Shown: positions 7,603 through 15,793, numbered from the stretch's first letter. The stretch: 64,000 bases of DNA from Andeanibacterium sp036384795 (GCA_036384795.1 DASVLP010000032.1:1-64000), one strand, 5' to 3'. Program-made: numbers and translations. Notes: generated by a model from the letters alone, not told the origin.

Positions 7603-8178
7603 ATGCTCGTGTTTCTCGACTTCGAAGCCTCGTCGCTGGCGGATCGCAGCTATCCGATCGAGGTCGGCTGGGTGTGGGAGCGCGGCGGAGGCGAAGCCCA
7701 CCTGATCCGGCCCGCACCGGGTTGGAGTGACTGGGATCCGGCAGCCGAGGCCATTCACGGGATCACCTTCGCAGAGCTGCTGGCGGACGGCGAAAGCCAC
7801 GCCTGGGTGGCGCAGCGGATGGTCGACATGCTTGCCGGACATACCCTGTGCGCCAGCGCGCCCTCGTGGGACGGCAAGTGGCTCAGCGTCCTGCTCCGTG
7901 CCGCCGGCCTCCCGCGCCACGCCTTGCGGCTGCGCAAGACCGACGATGTGCTGCGCGAGACAGCGCGTGAGATCCTCGGCCCGACGACCCCTGCCGCCGA
8001 GCTCGCCGCGCGAACAAGCGAACTGGTCGCCCGGGTCAAGGAAAGCGTGCCCGGCGCACTGCCCGCCCATCGCGCGCTCGCCGACGCCGAGCAGGAGCGC
8101 CAGCGCTGGCTACGGGTGAGGCGCGCCGCAAAGGAGGCAGTGGAAGGCCGCGGCAAGCCCCCCGCGGGATCGAGCTGA
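7603..8178 (+). CDS. DEDDh-type 3'-5' exonuclease-like protein
   Basis: A 191-residue protein of the DnaQ/RNase T superfamily. The acidic catalytic motifs are visible: DFEAS at residues 6-10 (ExoI, D-x-E), AIHGIT near 49-54, and HRALADAEQE near 154-163 (ExoIII, H-x4-D). These fit two-metal-ion hydrolysis of nucleic acid 3' ends. The first half is canonical; the middle is less well conserved, so the substrate (DNA or RNA) cannot be told. It lies between tig and clpP on the same strand, probably by genomic proximity only. Confidence 0.7.
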   Translation: MLVFLDFEASSLADRSYPIEVGWVWERGGGEAHLIRPAPGWSDWDPAAEAIHGITFAELLADGESHAWVAQRMVDMLAGHTLCASAPSWDGKWLSVLLRAAGLPRHALRLRKTDDVLRETAREILGPTTPAAELAARTSELVARVKESVPGALPAHRALADAEQERQRWLRVRRAAKEAVEGRGKPPAGSS

Positions 8179-8275
8179 GGTTCCGGTTTGCCGCCGGGTT
8201 TCGCCCCCGCCGGGCCGGCGAGGTTCGCGTTCGGACGAAAACGGGGCACGCGACCAAGCGCGCCGGGCAAACCCC

Positions 8276-8305
8276 CTTGAACATCCCGCGCGGAGTGGCG
8301 ACATA
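8276..8305 (+). promoter_or_regulatory. candidate sigma-32 promoter of clpP
   Basis: CTTGAA at 8276-8281 is followed after 17 bases by CGACATA at 8299-8305. This resembles the RpoH consensus (CTTGAA, then CCCCAT-type -10) and is placed about 30 bases before the clpP ATG. Heat-shock control of clpP is well known in proteobacteria, and rpoH itself lies in this window. The -10 match is partial. Confidence 0.5.
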
Positions 8306-8336
8306 GGCCGCCTCAAGAGACGAGAGGATTTTTTGC

Positions 8337-9041
8337 ATGATCGACGTGTTCGGCAACAGCGGCGAGACTTACGGCAGCCAGGGTCTGTTCCGGCGCGATC
8401 TTGTCACCGGCGCGCTGGTGCCGGTGGTGATCGAGAGCACGAGCCGCGGCGAGCGCAGCTTCGACATCTTCAGCCGCCTGTTGCGCGAACGGATCGTGTT
8501 CATCACCGGCGAGGTCGAGGACCACATGGCCTCGCTGATCGTCGCCCAGCTGCTGTTCCTCGAAAGCGAGAACCCGTCGAAGCCGATCAGCATGTACATC
8601 AACTCGCCGGGCGGCGTGGTGACCGCCGGCATGGCGATCCACGACACGATGCAGTACATCAAGCCGGCGGTCTCGACCGTGTGCGTCGGCCAGGCCGCGA
8701 GCATGGGCAGCTTCCTGCTCGCCGCGGGCGAGCCGGGCATGCGCATCGCATTGCCCAACGCGCGGATCATGGTCCACCAGCCGAGCGGCGGCGCGCGCGG
8801 CATGGCCTCCGACATCGAGATCCAGGCGCGCGAGATCCTGCGCATCCGCCAGCGGATGAACGATCTCTACGTCAAGTACACCGGCCAGAGCCTGACCGAC
8901 ATCGAGAAGGCGCTCGACCGCGACACTTTCCTCGAGGCCGAGGAGGCGCAGAAGTTCGGGATCGTCGACAAAGTGTTCGAAACCCGCCCCGAAGGGGACG
9001 AAACCGGCGACAAGAGCGGCTCGGGCGGGGCGCCCGACTGA
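8337..9041 (+). CDS. clpP: ATP-dependent Clp protease proteolytic subunit
   Basis: A 234-residue serine peptidase forming the tetradecameric chamber that degrades substrates fed by ClpX. The triad sits at S122 (GQAASMGS), H147 (MVHQPSGG) and D196 (ALDRDTF), an exact 25-residue offset from mature E. coli numbering, consistent with an N-terminal propeptide. The C-terminus has a longer Gly/Asp-rich tail (GDETGDKSGSGGAPD). A sigma-32-like promoter lies directly upstream and clpX follows after 166 bases, the standard order. Start and identity are secure. Confidence 0.98.
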   Translation: MIDVFGNSGETYGSQGLFRRDLVTGALVPVVIESTSRGERSFDIFSRLLRERIVFITGEVEDHMASLIVAQLLFLESENPSKPISMYINSPGGVVTAGMAIHDTMQYIKPAVSTVCVGQAASMGSFLLAAGEPGMRIALPNARIMVHQPSGGARGMASDIEIQAREILRIRQRMNDLYVKYTGQSLTDIEKALDRDTFLEAEEAQKFGIVDKVFETRPEGDETGDKSGSGGAPD

Positions 9042-9207
9042 TCGCGGTTAACCGGTTGCCCGATGACTGTATCATTTTGGCAACCGTGTCGGTTCAGTCG
9101 GGGGCAAGCGGCGCGCTCGTATAGCGCGTCCATTGATTATCAATGTCGCGGGGCTACACTCGGCGACGAATCCCTCCTATCGTGAGATAAGGGATCAGGA
9201 AGAAAGC

Positions 9208-10473
9208 ATGACCAAACTGAGCGGATCGGATTCGAAAAGTACGCTGTACTGCAGCTTCTGCGGCAAGTCGCAGCACGAAGTGCGCAAGCTGATTGCCGGG
9301 CCGACGGTGTTCATCTGCGATGAATGCGTCGAGCTGTGCAACGACATCATCCGCGAGGAAGCGAAGGCCGGGGTCTCGGGCAAAAAGGATGGTGGGGTCC
9401 CCACCCCGAAGGACATCTTCGCCACGCTGAACGATTACGTGATCGGGCAGGACCGCGCGAAGCGGGTGCTCTCGGTCGCGGTGCACAACCACTACAAGCG
9501 CCTGAAGCACAGCGGCAAGGCGGGCGACGTCGAGCTGGCGAAGTCGAACATCCTGCTGGTCGGCCCGACCGGCTCGGGCAAGACGCTGCTCGCGCAGACC
9601 CTCGCGCGCACGTTCGACGTGCCGTTCACGATGGCCGACGCGACCACGCTGACCGAAGCGGGCTACGTCGGCGAGGATGTCGAGAACATCATCCTCAAGC
9701 TGTTGCAGGCGAGCGACTACAACGTCGACAAGGCGCAGCAGGGCATCGTCTACATCGACGAGATCGACAAGATCACCCGCAAGGCGGAGAACCCGTCGAT
9801 CACCCGCGACGTGTCGGGCGAAGGCGTGCAGCAGGCGCTCCTGAAGCTGATGGAAGGCACCACCGCCAGCGTTCCGCCGCAGGGCGGACGCAAGCATCCG
9901 CAGCAGGAATTCCTCCAGGTCGACACGACCAACATCCTGTTCATCTGCGGCGGCGCGTTCGCAGGCCTCGAAAAGCTGATCGCCGATCGCCTGCAGAAGC
10001 GCTCGATCGGATTCGGCGCGCATGTCGCCGATCCGGACAAGCGGCGGGTGGGCGAATTGCTCGAGAAGTGCGAGCCCGAAGACCTGCTGAAGTTCGGCCT
10101 GATCCCCGAATTCGTCGGCCGCCTGCCGGTGATCGCGACCTTGCGCGACCTCGACATCGAGGCGCTGGTCAAGATCCTCAGCGAGCCGAAGAACGCGCTG
10201 GTCAAGCAGTACCAGAAGCTGTTCGAGCTCGAGGACGTGCAGTTGACCTTCACCGACGACGCCTTGCAGACGGTCGCCGAGAAGGCGATCGCCCGCAAGA
10301 CCGGCGCGCGCGGCCTGCGCTCGATCGTCGAGGGCATCCTGCTCGACACGATGTTCGACCTGCCGAGCATGGAAGGCGTGACCGAAGTCGTGGTCGACCG
10401 CGAAGTGGTCGAAGGCCGCAAGGACCCGGTCCGCGTGCTCGGCGGCAAGGAAAAGAAGGAAGCGGCGGCTTAG
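9208..10473 (+). CDS. clpX: ATP-dependent Clp protease ATP-binding subunit ClpX
   Basis: A 421-residue AAA+ unfoldase that threads tagged proteins into ClpP. The N-terminal zinc domain has C15, C18, C37 and C40. The ATPase core has Walker A GPTGSGKT, Walker B VYIDEIDK, the pore loop GYVGEDVE and the arginine region KTGARGLRSIVE. The ATG at 9208 with an AGGAAG site is preferred to an upstream in-frame start at 9133, whose extra 25 residues are not family-like. It is paired with clpP, likely cotranscribed. In this class of bacteria ClpXP also controls the cell cycle by degrading CtrA, and chpT of that pathway is in the same window. Confidence 0.98.
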   Translation: MTKLSGSDSKSTLYCSFCGKSQHEVRKLIAGPTVFICDECVELCNDIIREEAKAGVSGKKDGGVPTPKDIFATLNDYVIGQDRAKRVLSVAVHNHYKRLKHSGKAGDVELAKSNILLVGPTGSGKTLLAQTLARTFDVPFTMADATTLTEAGYVGEDVENIILKLLQASDYNVDKAQQGIVYIDEIDKITRKAENPSITRDVSGEGVQQALLKLMEGTTASVPPQGGRKHPQQEFLQVDTTNILFICGGAFAGLEKLIADRLQKRSIGFGAHVADPDKRRVGELLEKCEPEDLLKFGLIPEFVGRLPVIATLRDLDIEALVKILSEPKNALVKQYQKLFELEDVQLTFTDDALQTVAEKAIARKTGARGLRSIVEGILLDTMFDLPSMEGVTEVVVDREVVEGRKDPVRVLGGKEKKEAAA

Positions 10474-10480
10474 GCCGAAC

Positions 10481-10628
10481 CGATCCTCCCCGTTTGCGCA
10501 AAGCACAAATGGGGAGGGGAACCGCCCGCAAAGCGGGTGGTGGAGGGGTATGCGACGCTGCGCTATTCCCCTCCGTCAGCGGCTGACGCCGCTGCCACCT
10601 CCCCATCGCTTCGCGACGGGGAGGATCG
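10481..10628. repeat. structured repeat, family A, copy 1 (MITE-like)
   Basis: A 148-base element with perfect 13-base terminal inverted repeats: CGATCCTCCCCGT at 10481 and ACGGGGAGGATCG ending at 10628. Inside are further pairing blocks, including CAGCGGC-TGAC-GCCGCTG (7-bp stem). It begins eight bases after the clpX stop. The stop codon and last 18 or so codons of the DUF559 gene lie within it. A second copy in the same orientation is at 11035-11177. Confidence 0.85.
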
Positions 10629-10976
10629 TCTCGAGGCGATTTTCTCGTGGCAGAGGGCGGCGATGCCTTCGGCGATATCGACTGGATCGGCCAGCACCTC
10701 GCTTGCGAGAATCCGCAGCGTTTCTATTCCCTTCGACCGCAGGAACGCATCGCGTTCGATGTCGCGTTCCGGCCGATCGCCCATGTCGTGAGCCGTGCCG
10801 TCGACCTCGATCGCGAGCTTCGCGGCGGCACAGTAGAAGTCGACGAAGTACGGCGGCACGCGGTGTTGCTTGCGGAATTTGAGGCCGGTGGATTTGCGGC
10901 GCAGTTGTTGCCACAGCAGCACTTCGGGCAGCGACATTTCGCGGCGGAGTTGCCGTGCTCTTGCGACGGTTCCCAT
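10563..10976 (-). CDS. DUF559 (Vsr-like) endonuclease-domain protein
   Basis: A 137-residue protein whose core is the DUF559 domain, a small PD-(D/E)XK nuclease fold related to very-short-patch repair endonuclease. The start region RARQLRREMSLPEVLLW and the catalytic block FVDFYCAAAKLAIEVDG (D...E-x-D) are intact, and the C-terminal RILASEVL segment fits the family. The ATG at 10976 has a strong purine-rich site (GGGGGGAAGGG) upstream; longer starts would read through repeat sequence. The C-terminus from about SRSDGEVAA to ADGGE is translated from the antisense strand of the family A repeat. The cellular role is unknown. It is flanked on both sides by direct copies of that repeat. Confidence 0.85.
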   Translation of the reverse strand: MGTVARARQLRREMSLPEVLLWQQLRRKSTGLKFRKQHRVPPYFVDFYCAAAKLAIEVDGTAHDMGDRPERDIERDAFLRSKGIETLRILASEVLADPVDIAEGIAALCHEKIASRRSSPSRSDGEVAAASAADGGE

Positions 10977-11034
10977 TGCTTGCCCTTCCCCCCGTATTGG
11001 AGCTTGGCCATCGAGAGCCATTGAGGCAACCTCA

Positions 11035-11177
11035 ATCCTCCCCGTTCCGGAGGAATGGGGAGGGGGACCATGGCGCGAAGCGGCATGGTGGAGGGGAATT
11101 GCGACGCCGCGTATTTCCCCTCCGTCAGCGGCTCGCGCCGCTGCCACCTCCCCATCGCTCCGCGACGGGGAGGATCG
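11035..11177. repeat. structured repeat, family A, copy 2 (MITE-like)
   Basis: Second copy in direct orientation, with terminal inverted repeats ATCCTCCCCGT (11035-11045) and ACGGGGAGGAT (11165-11175). The last 62 bases differ from copy 1 at three positions only: two in the loop of the internal stem (TGAC versus TCGC, arms unchanged) and one near the end. The left part is shorter and more diverged. It ends about five bases before the stop codon of the GFA-type gene. Confidence 0.85.
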
Positions 11178-11181
11178 AATT

Positions 11182-11673
11182 TCACCCCTCCCCCGACTTC
11201 TTCTCCACCAGCGCCATCAGTCGCGCGAACGCTTCCTCGCTCAGCAGCTCCCTCGGGCTGTAGTACTCCTCGAACGCCGGAATGCCCTCGGGCAGCGTGA
11301 CCCACGGCATCTTGTAGGCGGTGAATACCGCCGCGGTGGGGGTGAACGGCGTCGGATCATCGAAGCTCCCGACCCTGACCCCCACGCCGTGGCGGCCGAA
11401 GCGCGGGTAATAGCTGAACACCGCGGTGCCGCACTGCGCGCAGCGGGCGATCGTGTGGTCGCCGCCGCTGCCGCCTTTCAGCGTATATTCGCTGAGCTCA
11501 CCCTGGGTGACGTCCACGCGGTCGCTTTCATAGAACGCGTTGACCACGCTCGTGCCGCCGGTCTGGCGCTGGCACAGTCGGCAGTGGCAGTTGTTGACGA
11601 AGATCGGCTCGCCGCGCGCCTCGTAGCGCAAGCTGCCGCAGGCGCAGCCGCCGGAATGGATGGGGTCGCTCAT
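11182..11673 (-). CDS. GFA/CENP-V family zinc protein
   Basis: A 163-residue protein of the glutathione-dependent formaldehyde-activating enzyme (GFA) fold. Zinc ligands are in the usual order: GGCACGSLRY near residues 9-18, NCHCRLCQRQTGG near 28-40 and RCAQCGTAVFSYY near 81-93. Members bind zinc; GFA of Paracoccus was reported to speed glutathione-formaldehyde adduct formation, but most paralogues have no proven substrate. The start is one base from the stop of the upstream zinc exporter gene, so the two are probably translated together, which may point to metal handling. Confidence 0.88.
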   Translation of the reverse strand: MSDPIHSGGCACGSLRYEARGEPIFVNNCHCRLCQRQTGGTSVVNAFYESDRVDVTQGELSEYTLKGGSGGDHTIARCAQCGTAVFSYYPRFGRHGVGVRVGSFDDPTPFTPTAAVFTAYKMPWVTLPEGIPAFEEYYSPRELLSEEAFARLMALVEKKSGEG

Positions 11674-11674
11674 C

Positions 11675-12577
11675 TCAGCATCCCTCGCATTTCTCGCATC
11701 CGTCGCCGCCGATCTCGACCTGGATCGTCGGGTGGTGAATGCCGAAACGGTGATCGAGCTCGTGCGCGATCTCGTGCAGCCAGGCATCGCCCGGATGACC
11801 CCGCGGCGTTACCAGGTGCGCCGAGAAGGCGGTTTCGGTCGTGCTCATCGGCCAGATGTGGAGATCGTGCACCGCGCTGACGCCCGGCTGGGCGGCCAGG
11901 AACGCGCGCACCTCGCGCTCGTCGATCCCCTCGGGTACCCCGGCGAGGCCCATCTTCACGCTGTCCTTGAGCAAGTCCCAGGTGCCCCAGCCGATCACCG
12001 CGACAATGACCAGGCTGGTGAGCGGGTCGAGCCACCAGAGCCCTGTCAGCAGAATCACCCCGCCCGCGGCGACCACGCCGAGGCTGACCAGCGCATCGGC
12101 GGCCATGTGCAGGAACGCCCCGCGGATATTGATGTCGTGCTTGCGCCCGCGGGCGAACAGCAGCGCGGTCGCGCCGTTGACGACGATGCCGACCGCCGCG
12201 ACCGCGATCATCGTCCAGCCCTCGACCGGCGCGGGATGCAGCAGGCGGTTCACGCTTTCGAGCAGGATCGCGCCGATCGCGATCAGCAGGATCGCCGCGT
12301 TGACCATCGCGGCCAGGATCGAGCTCGATTTGAAGCCGTAGGTGAAACCGGCGCTGGCGGGCTTTGCCGCCATCACACTGGCGCCCCAGGCGATCACCAG
12401 GGCGAGCACATCCGACAGGTTGTGGCCGGCGTCGGCGACCAGCGCCATCGAGCCCGCGGCGATCCCGAAGCCGGCCTCGATGACGACGAACAGGCTGTTG
12501 AGCGCGATGCCGATGGCAAACGCGCGACCGTAGCCGGCGGCGGGTTGCCCCGCGTGCGAATGATGGTGGCCGCTCAT
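11675..12577 (-). CDS. cation diffusion facilitator (zinc exporter)
   Basis: A 300-residue CDF transporter with six membrane helices and a cytoplasmic C-terminal domain. Metal-site motifs are visible in helix 2 (DAGHNLSD) and helix 5 (HMAADALVS), the HxxxD pair used for Zn(II)/proton exchange in ZitB/CzcD-type carriers. The N-terminus has a His cluster (GHHHSH) and the C-terminus ends in a Cys cluster (CEKCEGC), both plausible extra metal sites. It is followed after one base by the GFA-type gene and preceded by mtgA at three bases, forming a tight minus-strand run. Confidence 0.92.
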   Translation of the reverse strand: MSGHHHSHAGQPAAGYGRAFAIGIALNSLFVVIEAGFGIAAGSMALVADAGHNLSDVLALVIAWGASVMAAKPASAGFTYGFKSSSILAAMVNAAILLIAIGAILLESVNRLLHPAPVEGWTMIAVAAVGIVVNGATALLFARGRKHDINIRGAFLHMAADALVSLGVVAAGGVILLTGLWWLDPLTSLVIVAVIGWGTWDLLKDSVKMGLAGVPEGIDEREVRAFLAAQPGVSAVHDLHIWPMSTTETAFSAHLVTPRGHPGDAWLHEIAHELDHRFGIHHPTIQVEIGGDGCEKCEGC

Positions 12578-12580
12578 CGC

Positions 12581-13255
12581 TCAGTCATAGATGCACGCGT
12601 CGAGCCCGTCACGCCGCACCACCCCGATCCGCGCGGCGATGGTGTTGCCGTAGCGGCGGGTGAAGCCCGCCGGATCGACCGCGTCGCGCCGCTCGGGCAG
12701 CGGCAGCACCGCGGCGATCCGCGCCGCTTCGGTGCGGTTGAGCCGCGCGGCCGAGTGATGGAAATAGCGCTGCGCCCCGGCCTCCGCGCCATACGTGCCG
12801 ATCCCGGTCTCGGCGACGTTGAGGTAGACTTCCATGATCCGCCGCTTGCCCCACACGCTCTCGATCAGCACGGTGAACCACGCCTCCAGACCTTTCCGAA
12901 AATAGCCGCCGTCCTGCCACAGGAACACGTTTTTGGCGGTCTGCTGGCTGATCGTCGAGCCGCCGCGGATCACGTGACGGCCGGTGGCGTTGCGCTTCAT
13001 CGCCTTCTCGATCGCCTGGATGTCGAAGCCGTCGTGACTGCAGAACTTGCCGTCCTCGGCGGCGATTGCGGCATCGACCATCGTGCGGTCGATGCGCGAG
13101 AGCGGCTTCCAGTGCTTGGCGATCCCGTCGCCATTGAGGATCATCGTCAGCGTGACCGGCGGCGGCACCACGCGATAGACGATAACCAGCGCGACGCTGG
13201 CGATCATGAACCAGACGATGATCAGCACCACCAGGCGCAGAGCCCTCACCAGCAT
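12581..13255 (-). CDS. mtgA: monofunctional biosynthetic peptidoglycan transglycosylase
   Basis: A 224-residue single-pass membrane glycosyltransferase (GT51) that polymerises lipid II into glycan strands. An N-terminal membrane anchor occupies about residues 5-27. The catalytic glutamate lies in AIAAEDGKFCSHDGF, and the second motif GGSTISQQTAKNVFLW is intact. The C-terminal region has MEVYLNVAETGIGTYG as in all members. No transpeptidase domain is present, and the length is typical. It is the first gene of a three-gene run with the CDF and GFA genes. Confidence 0.96.
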   Translation of the reverse strand: MLVRALRLVVLIIVWFMIASVALVIVYRVVPPPVTLTMILNGDGIAKHWKPLSRIDRTMVDAAIAAEDGKFCSHDGFDIQAIEKAMKRNATGRHVIRGGSTISQQTAKNVFLWQDGGYFRKGLEAWFTVLIESVWGKRRIMEVYLNVAETGIGTYGAEAGAQRYFHHSAARLNRTEAARIAAVLPLPERRDAVDPAGFTRRYGNTIAARIGVVRRDGLDACIYD

Positions 13256-13299
13256 GCCGGCTCCTTAACCGGGCTTGGCGGAGCTTCCAAGGGTGTGCG

Positions 13300-14547
13300 T
13301 CAGGCGGTCGCCCTGCGCGGCCGGGTCACGGCGACGAACAGCCAGAACAGCACCAGCGAAATCGCCGGAAACGCGAGCTCGCCCGCGAGCATCGCATTGG
13401 TGCCGAAGCGGTCGTGCATCTGCCCGTCGGCGAACGCCATCGCGGTGAGCGGCATGTTCGAGAACGCGGCCATTAGGTTCCAGTTGGTCGCGGCGGACTT
13501 CTTGCCGATCGCCTCCAGCACGATCGCCGCATAGCCGGTATAGGCGGTGCCGACGATCGCCTGGTAAACGAGCACCCCGGCCGCGAACACCATCGGCGTG
13601 CGCGGCAGGAAGATCATCGTGACGGTGACCAGGCCCACCAGGATGCCGAACAGCGAATAGGCCCGCTTGGGATCCATCCGGTCGCATACGAAGCCCGCGC
13701 CCATAGCGCCGATCATCGAAGCCACTCCGCCGGCGACCCCGACGACCACCGCGACGAGGTTCGCGTCCGCGCCCCACTCGCCGGAGATCGCCGACCACGG
13801 CGCCTGGCCCGAGCCGAGCGGCAGGATCATGATGATGAGCGCCAGATAGCCGATCCGCGAGCGGGCGACCTCCCACACGTCGATCGCGACTTGCTTGATC
13901 TCGGCGAAATAGTGCAGCTTCTCGCCCGAGCGGACGAGCCGGGGCAGGAACAGCATGCCGGCCCAGCACCCGAAGCAGATCGCGGCGAGCACGAAGCCGG
14001 AAACCCACGCCGGACCGATGTGTTCGGCCAGAACCAGGCCGATCCCGCCGCCGATGCCGTTGCCGCCCAGGTTGCCCGCCTGCGACCAGCCGCTGGCGCG
14101 CCCGCGTAGGTCGGGCGGGGTCTGGTTGGCCATGAAGATTTCGGTCGACATGCTGACGAGGGTCGAGGCGACCGACGAGGCAACGATCAGGGCGCTGAAC
14201 ACCGGCACTTCCGCGCGGGTCATAGGCAGCACGCTCATCGCCAGCACCGTGGCGCCGGTCGCCGCGGTGCCTAGGCCGTACCACAGCTTGGGATTGCCCA
14301 CCGTGTCGATCAGCGGCGCCCACAGCACCTTCCAGGTCTGCGGAAAGATCGACAGCGCGATCAGCCCGCCGATCACCGCCGTCGGCAGCCCGGCGCGGCC
14401 GAGCAGGAACGCCAGGGTGACCTGGACATAGCCGCTCGAAATGCCGAACGGCGCGAACAGCACCGCGAAGATCACCGGGTAGCGCACGACGCCCGTGCTT
14501 GCGTGCGCGGTGTCGATGCCTGGGTCCGCTTCGATATGGCTGGTCAA
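13300..14547 (-). CDS. MFS transporter, AmpG/PAT-like
   Basis: A 415-residue permease with about twelve membrane helices. Features such as LIALSIFPQTWKVLWAPLID in the first half and GNGIGGGIGLVLAE at mid-protein resemble the AmpG/peptide-acetyl-CoA transporter branch that imports muropeptides. I place the start at the TTG at 14547, which has a GGAGG site five bases upstream; the same frame stays open through repeat family B, but those residues are not protein-like. Neighbouring mtgA makes a wall-recycling role reasonable, though the substrate is inferred only from family resemblance. Confidence 0.75.
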   Translation of the reverse strand: MTSHIEADPGIDTAHASTGVVRYPVIFAVLFAPFGISSGYVQVTLAFLLGRAGLPTAVIGGLIALSIFPQTWKVLWAPLIDTVGNPKLWYGLGTAATGATVLAMSVLPMTRAEVPVFSALIVASSVASTLVSMSTEIFMANQTPPDLRGRASGWSQAGNLGGNGIGGGIGLVLAEHIGPAWVSGFVLAAICFGCWAGMLFLPRLVRSGEKLHYFAEIKQVAIDVWEVARSRIGYLALIIMILPLGSGQAPWSAISGEWGADANLVAVVVGVAGGVASMIGAMGAGFVCDRMDPKRAYSLFGILVGLVTVTMIFLPRTPMVFAAGVLVYQAIVGTAYTGYAAIVLEAIGKKSAATNWNLMAAFSNMPLTAMAFADGQMHDRFGTNAMLAGELAFPAISLVLFWLFVAVTRPRRATA

Positions 14548-14630
14548 CGGCGCCTCCAGGCGCCGGTGCGGCGCTACGCCTTGCTTAACGCACCGCAGCG
14601 GCCGGGCAAGCGGGAAGTGGGCTGGGGAAA

Positions 14631-14755
14631 GCCCTTTCCCCTTCAGGGGAGAGGGTTGGGAGAGGGGGCCGCGCGAAGCTTCTGCCCCTCTCCGAGCGCC
14701 GCTAGCCGCGCTTCGCGCAGCAAGCTCTGCTAACTCTCCCCTGAAGGGAGAGGGC
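14631..14755. repeat. structured repeat, family B
   Basis: An element of about 125 bases bounded by inverted repeats: CCCTTCAGGGGAGAG at 14639-14653 and its exact complement CTCTCCCCTGAAGGG at 14734-14748, with imperfect outer extension. A second, nested perfect stem is GCGCGAAGC (14671-14679) with GCTTCGCGC (14710-14718). The sequence is G/C-run rich and non-coding. It abuts the stop codon of rpoH (14760). Similar purine-rich palindromic elements are widespread in proteobacterial intergenic regions. Confidence 0.75.
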
Positions 14756-14759
14756 CGAT

Positions 14760-15668
14760 TCACGCCATCGCCGGCAGCAGCCGCTCGCCGGCGATGCGCT
14801 GCATCGCCTTTTGCAGCTTCTCGAACGCGCGCACCTCGATCTGGCGAATGCGCTCGCGGCTGACGTCGTACTGCTGGCTCAATTCCTCGAGCGTCTGCGG
14901 ATCGTCGGTCAGCCGCCGTTCGGTAAGGATGTGCCGCTCACGCTCGTTGAGGCTTTCCATCGCCTGTTCGAGCATGTCGTGGCGCAAGTGCGCCTCTTCG
15001 GCGTCGGCCACGGTCTCGTCCTGCAGCGGGGCGTCGGACACGAGGAAATCCTGCCATTGGCCGGAGCCTTCCTCGTCGGCGCGCATCGAGACGTTGAGCG
15101 ACGCATCGCCCCCCATCATCATCCGCCGGTTCATGTTGACCACCTCCTGCTCGGGCACGCCGAGATCGGTCGCGATCTTGGCGACGTCGCTGGGATGCAG
15201 GTCGCTGTCCTCGTAAGCCTCCAGATTGCGCTTCATCCGCCGCAGGTTGAAGAACAGCTTCTTCTGGTGCGCGGTGGTGCCCATCTTCACCAGGCTCCAC
15301 GTGCGCAGGATGAATTCCTGGATCGAGGCCTTGATCCACCACATCGCGTACGTCGCGAGGCGGAAGCCGCGTTCGGGCTCGAACTTCTTGACCCCCTGCA
15401 TCAACCCGACGTTGCCTTCGCTGATCAGGTCGCTGAGCGGCAGGCCGTAGCCGCGATAGCCCATCGCGATCTTCGCCACGAGCCGCAGGTGGCTGGTGAC
15501 CAGTTGGGCCGCCGCTTCGGGGTCTTCGTGTTCCGCATAGCGCTTGGCGAGCATGTATTCCTGCTCGGCCGTGAGCACGGGGAACTTCTTGATCTCGGCC
15601 AGGTAGCGGTTGAGGCTCTGCTCACCGCCCAGGCTCGGGATCGTCAATGCTTTGCCGTTGTTTGCCAA
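14760..15668 (-). CDS. rpoH: heat-shock sigma factor RpoH (sigma-32)
   Basis: A 302-residue sigma-70 family factor. The RpoH-specific box is TTAHQKKLFFNLRRMKR in region 2/3. Region 2 has LISEGNVGLMQGVKKFEP and ATYAMWWIKASIQEFIL; region 4 has the helix-turn-helix near YDVSRERIRQIEVRAFEKL. It directs transcription of chaperone and protease genes, of which clpP and clpX are in this window. rluD lies 125 bases upstream on the same strand, separated by an inverted repeat, suggesting its own promoter. Confidence 0.96.
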   Translation of the reverse strand: MANNGKALTIPSLGGEQSLNRYLAEIKKFPVLTAEQEYMLAKRYAEHEDPEAAAQLVTSHLRLVAKIAMGYRGYGLPLSDLISEGNVGLMQGVKKFEPERGFRLATYAMWWIKASIQEFILRTWSLVKMGTTAHQKKLFFNLRRMKRNLEAYEDSDLHPSDVAKIATDLGVPEQEVVNMNRRMMMGGDASLNVSMRADEEGSGQWQDFLVSDAPLQDETVADAEEAHLRHDMLEQAMESLNERERHILTERRLTDDPQTLEELSQQYDVSRERIRQIEVRAFEKLQKAMQRIAGERLLPAMA

Positions 15669-15767
15669 TTTCCCTTTACCTTTCGATATGTCGACCGAAA
15701 TTTACAGGACCCCGATGGGCATCCTGCGGGGCACGGCCACTTGCCCCGGTTCTTTCTACACGTTGTT

Positions 15768-15791
15768 CGATGAAAGTGTTGTTTTTCATCG
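15768..15791 (-). terminator. inverted repeat between rluD and rpoH
   Basis: CGATGAAA and TTTCATCG (8-bp perfect arms) enclose an 8-base loop, two bases after the rluD stop on the minus strand. It could be a weak terminator of rluD or an operator ahead of rpoH. No T-tract follows, so either reading is tentative. Confidence 0.35.
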
Positions 15792-15793
15792 GT

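Noticed and set aside
5018..7717. Very long minus-strand open frame (899 codons) across tig and tRNA-Leu
   Set aside because: It is antisense to the trigger factor gene and to a tRNA, and only its last 109 codons (DUF3297) look like protein. GC-rich third positions keep such frames open.
10563..11147. Longer 194-residue version of the DUF559 protein
   Set aside because: The extra N-terminal part is translated from repeat copy 2 and intergenic sequence; the ATG at 10976 has a strong ribosome site and family-like start.
11660..13534. 624-codon plus-strand frame opposite the CDF and mtgA genes
   Set aside because: Antisense shadow with low-complexity Asp/Arg/His sequence.
13300..14763. Longer 487-residue MFS protein
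   Set aside because: The extra 72 residues come from repeat family B. TTG 14547 has a well-placed GGAGG.
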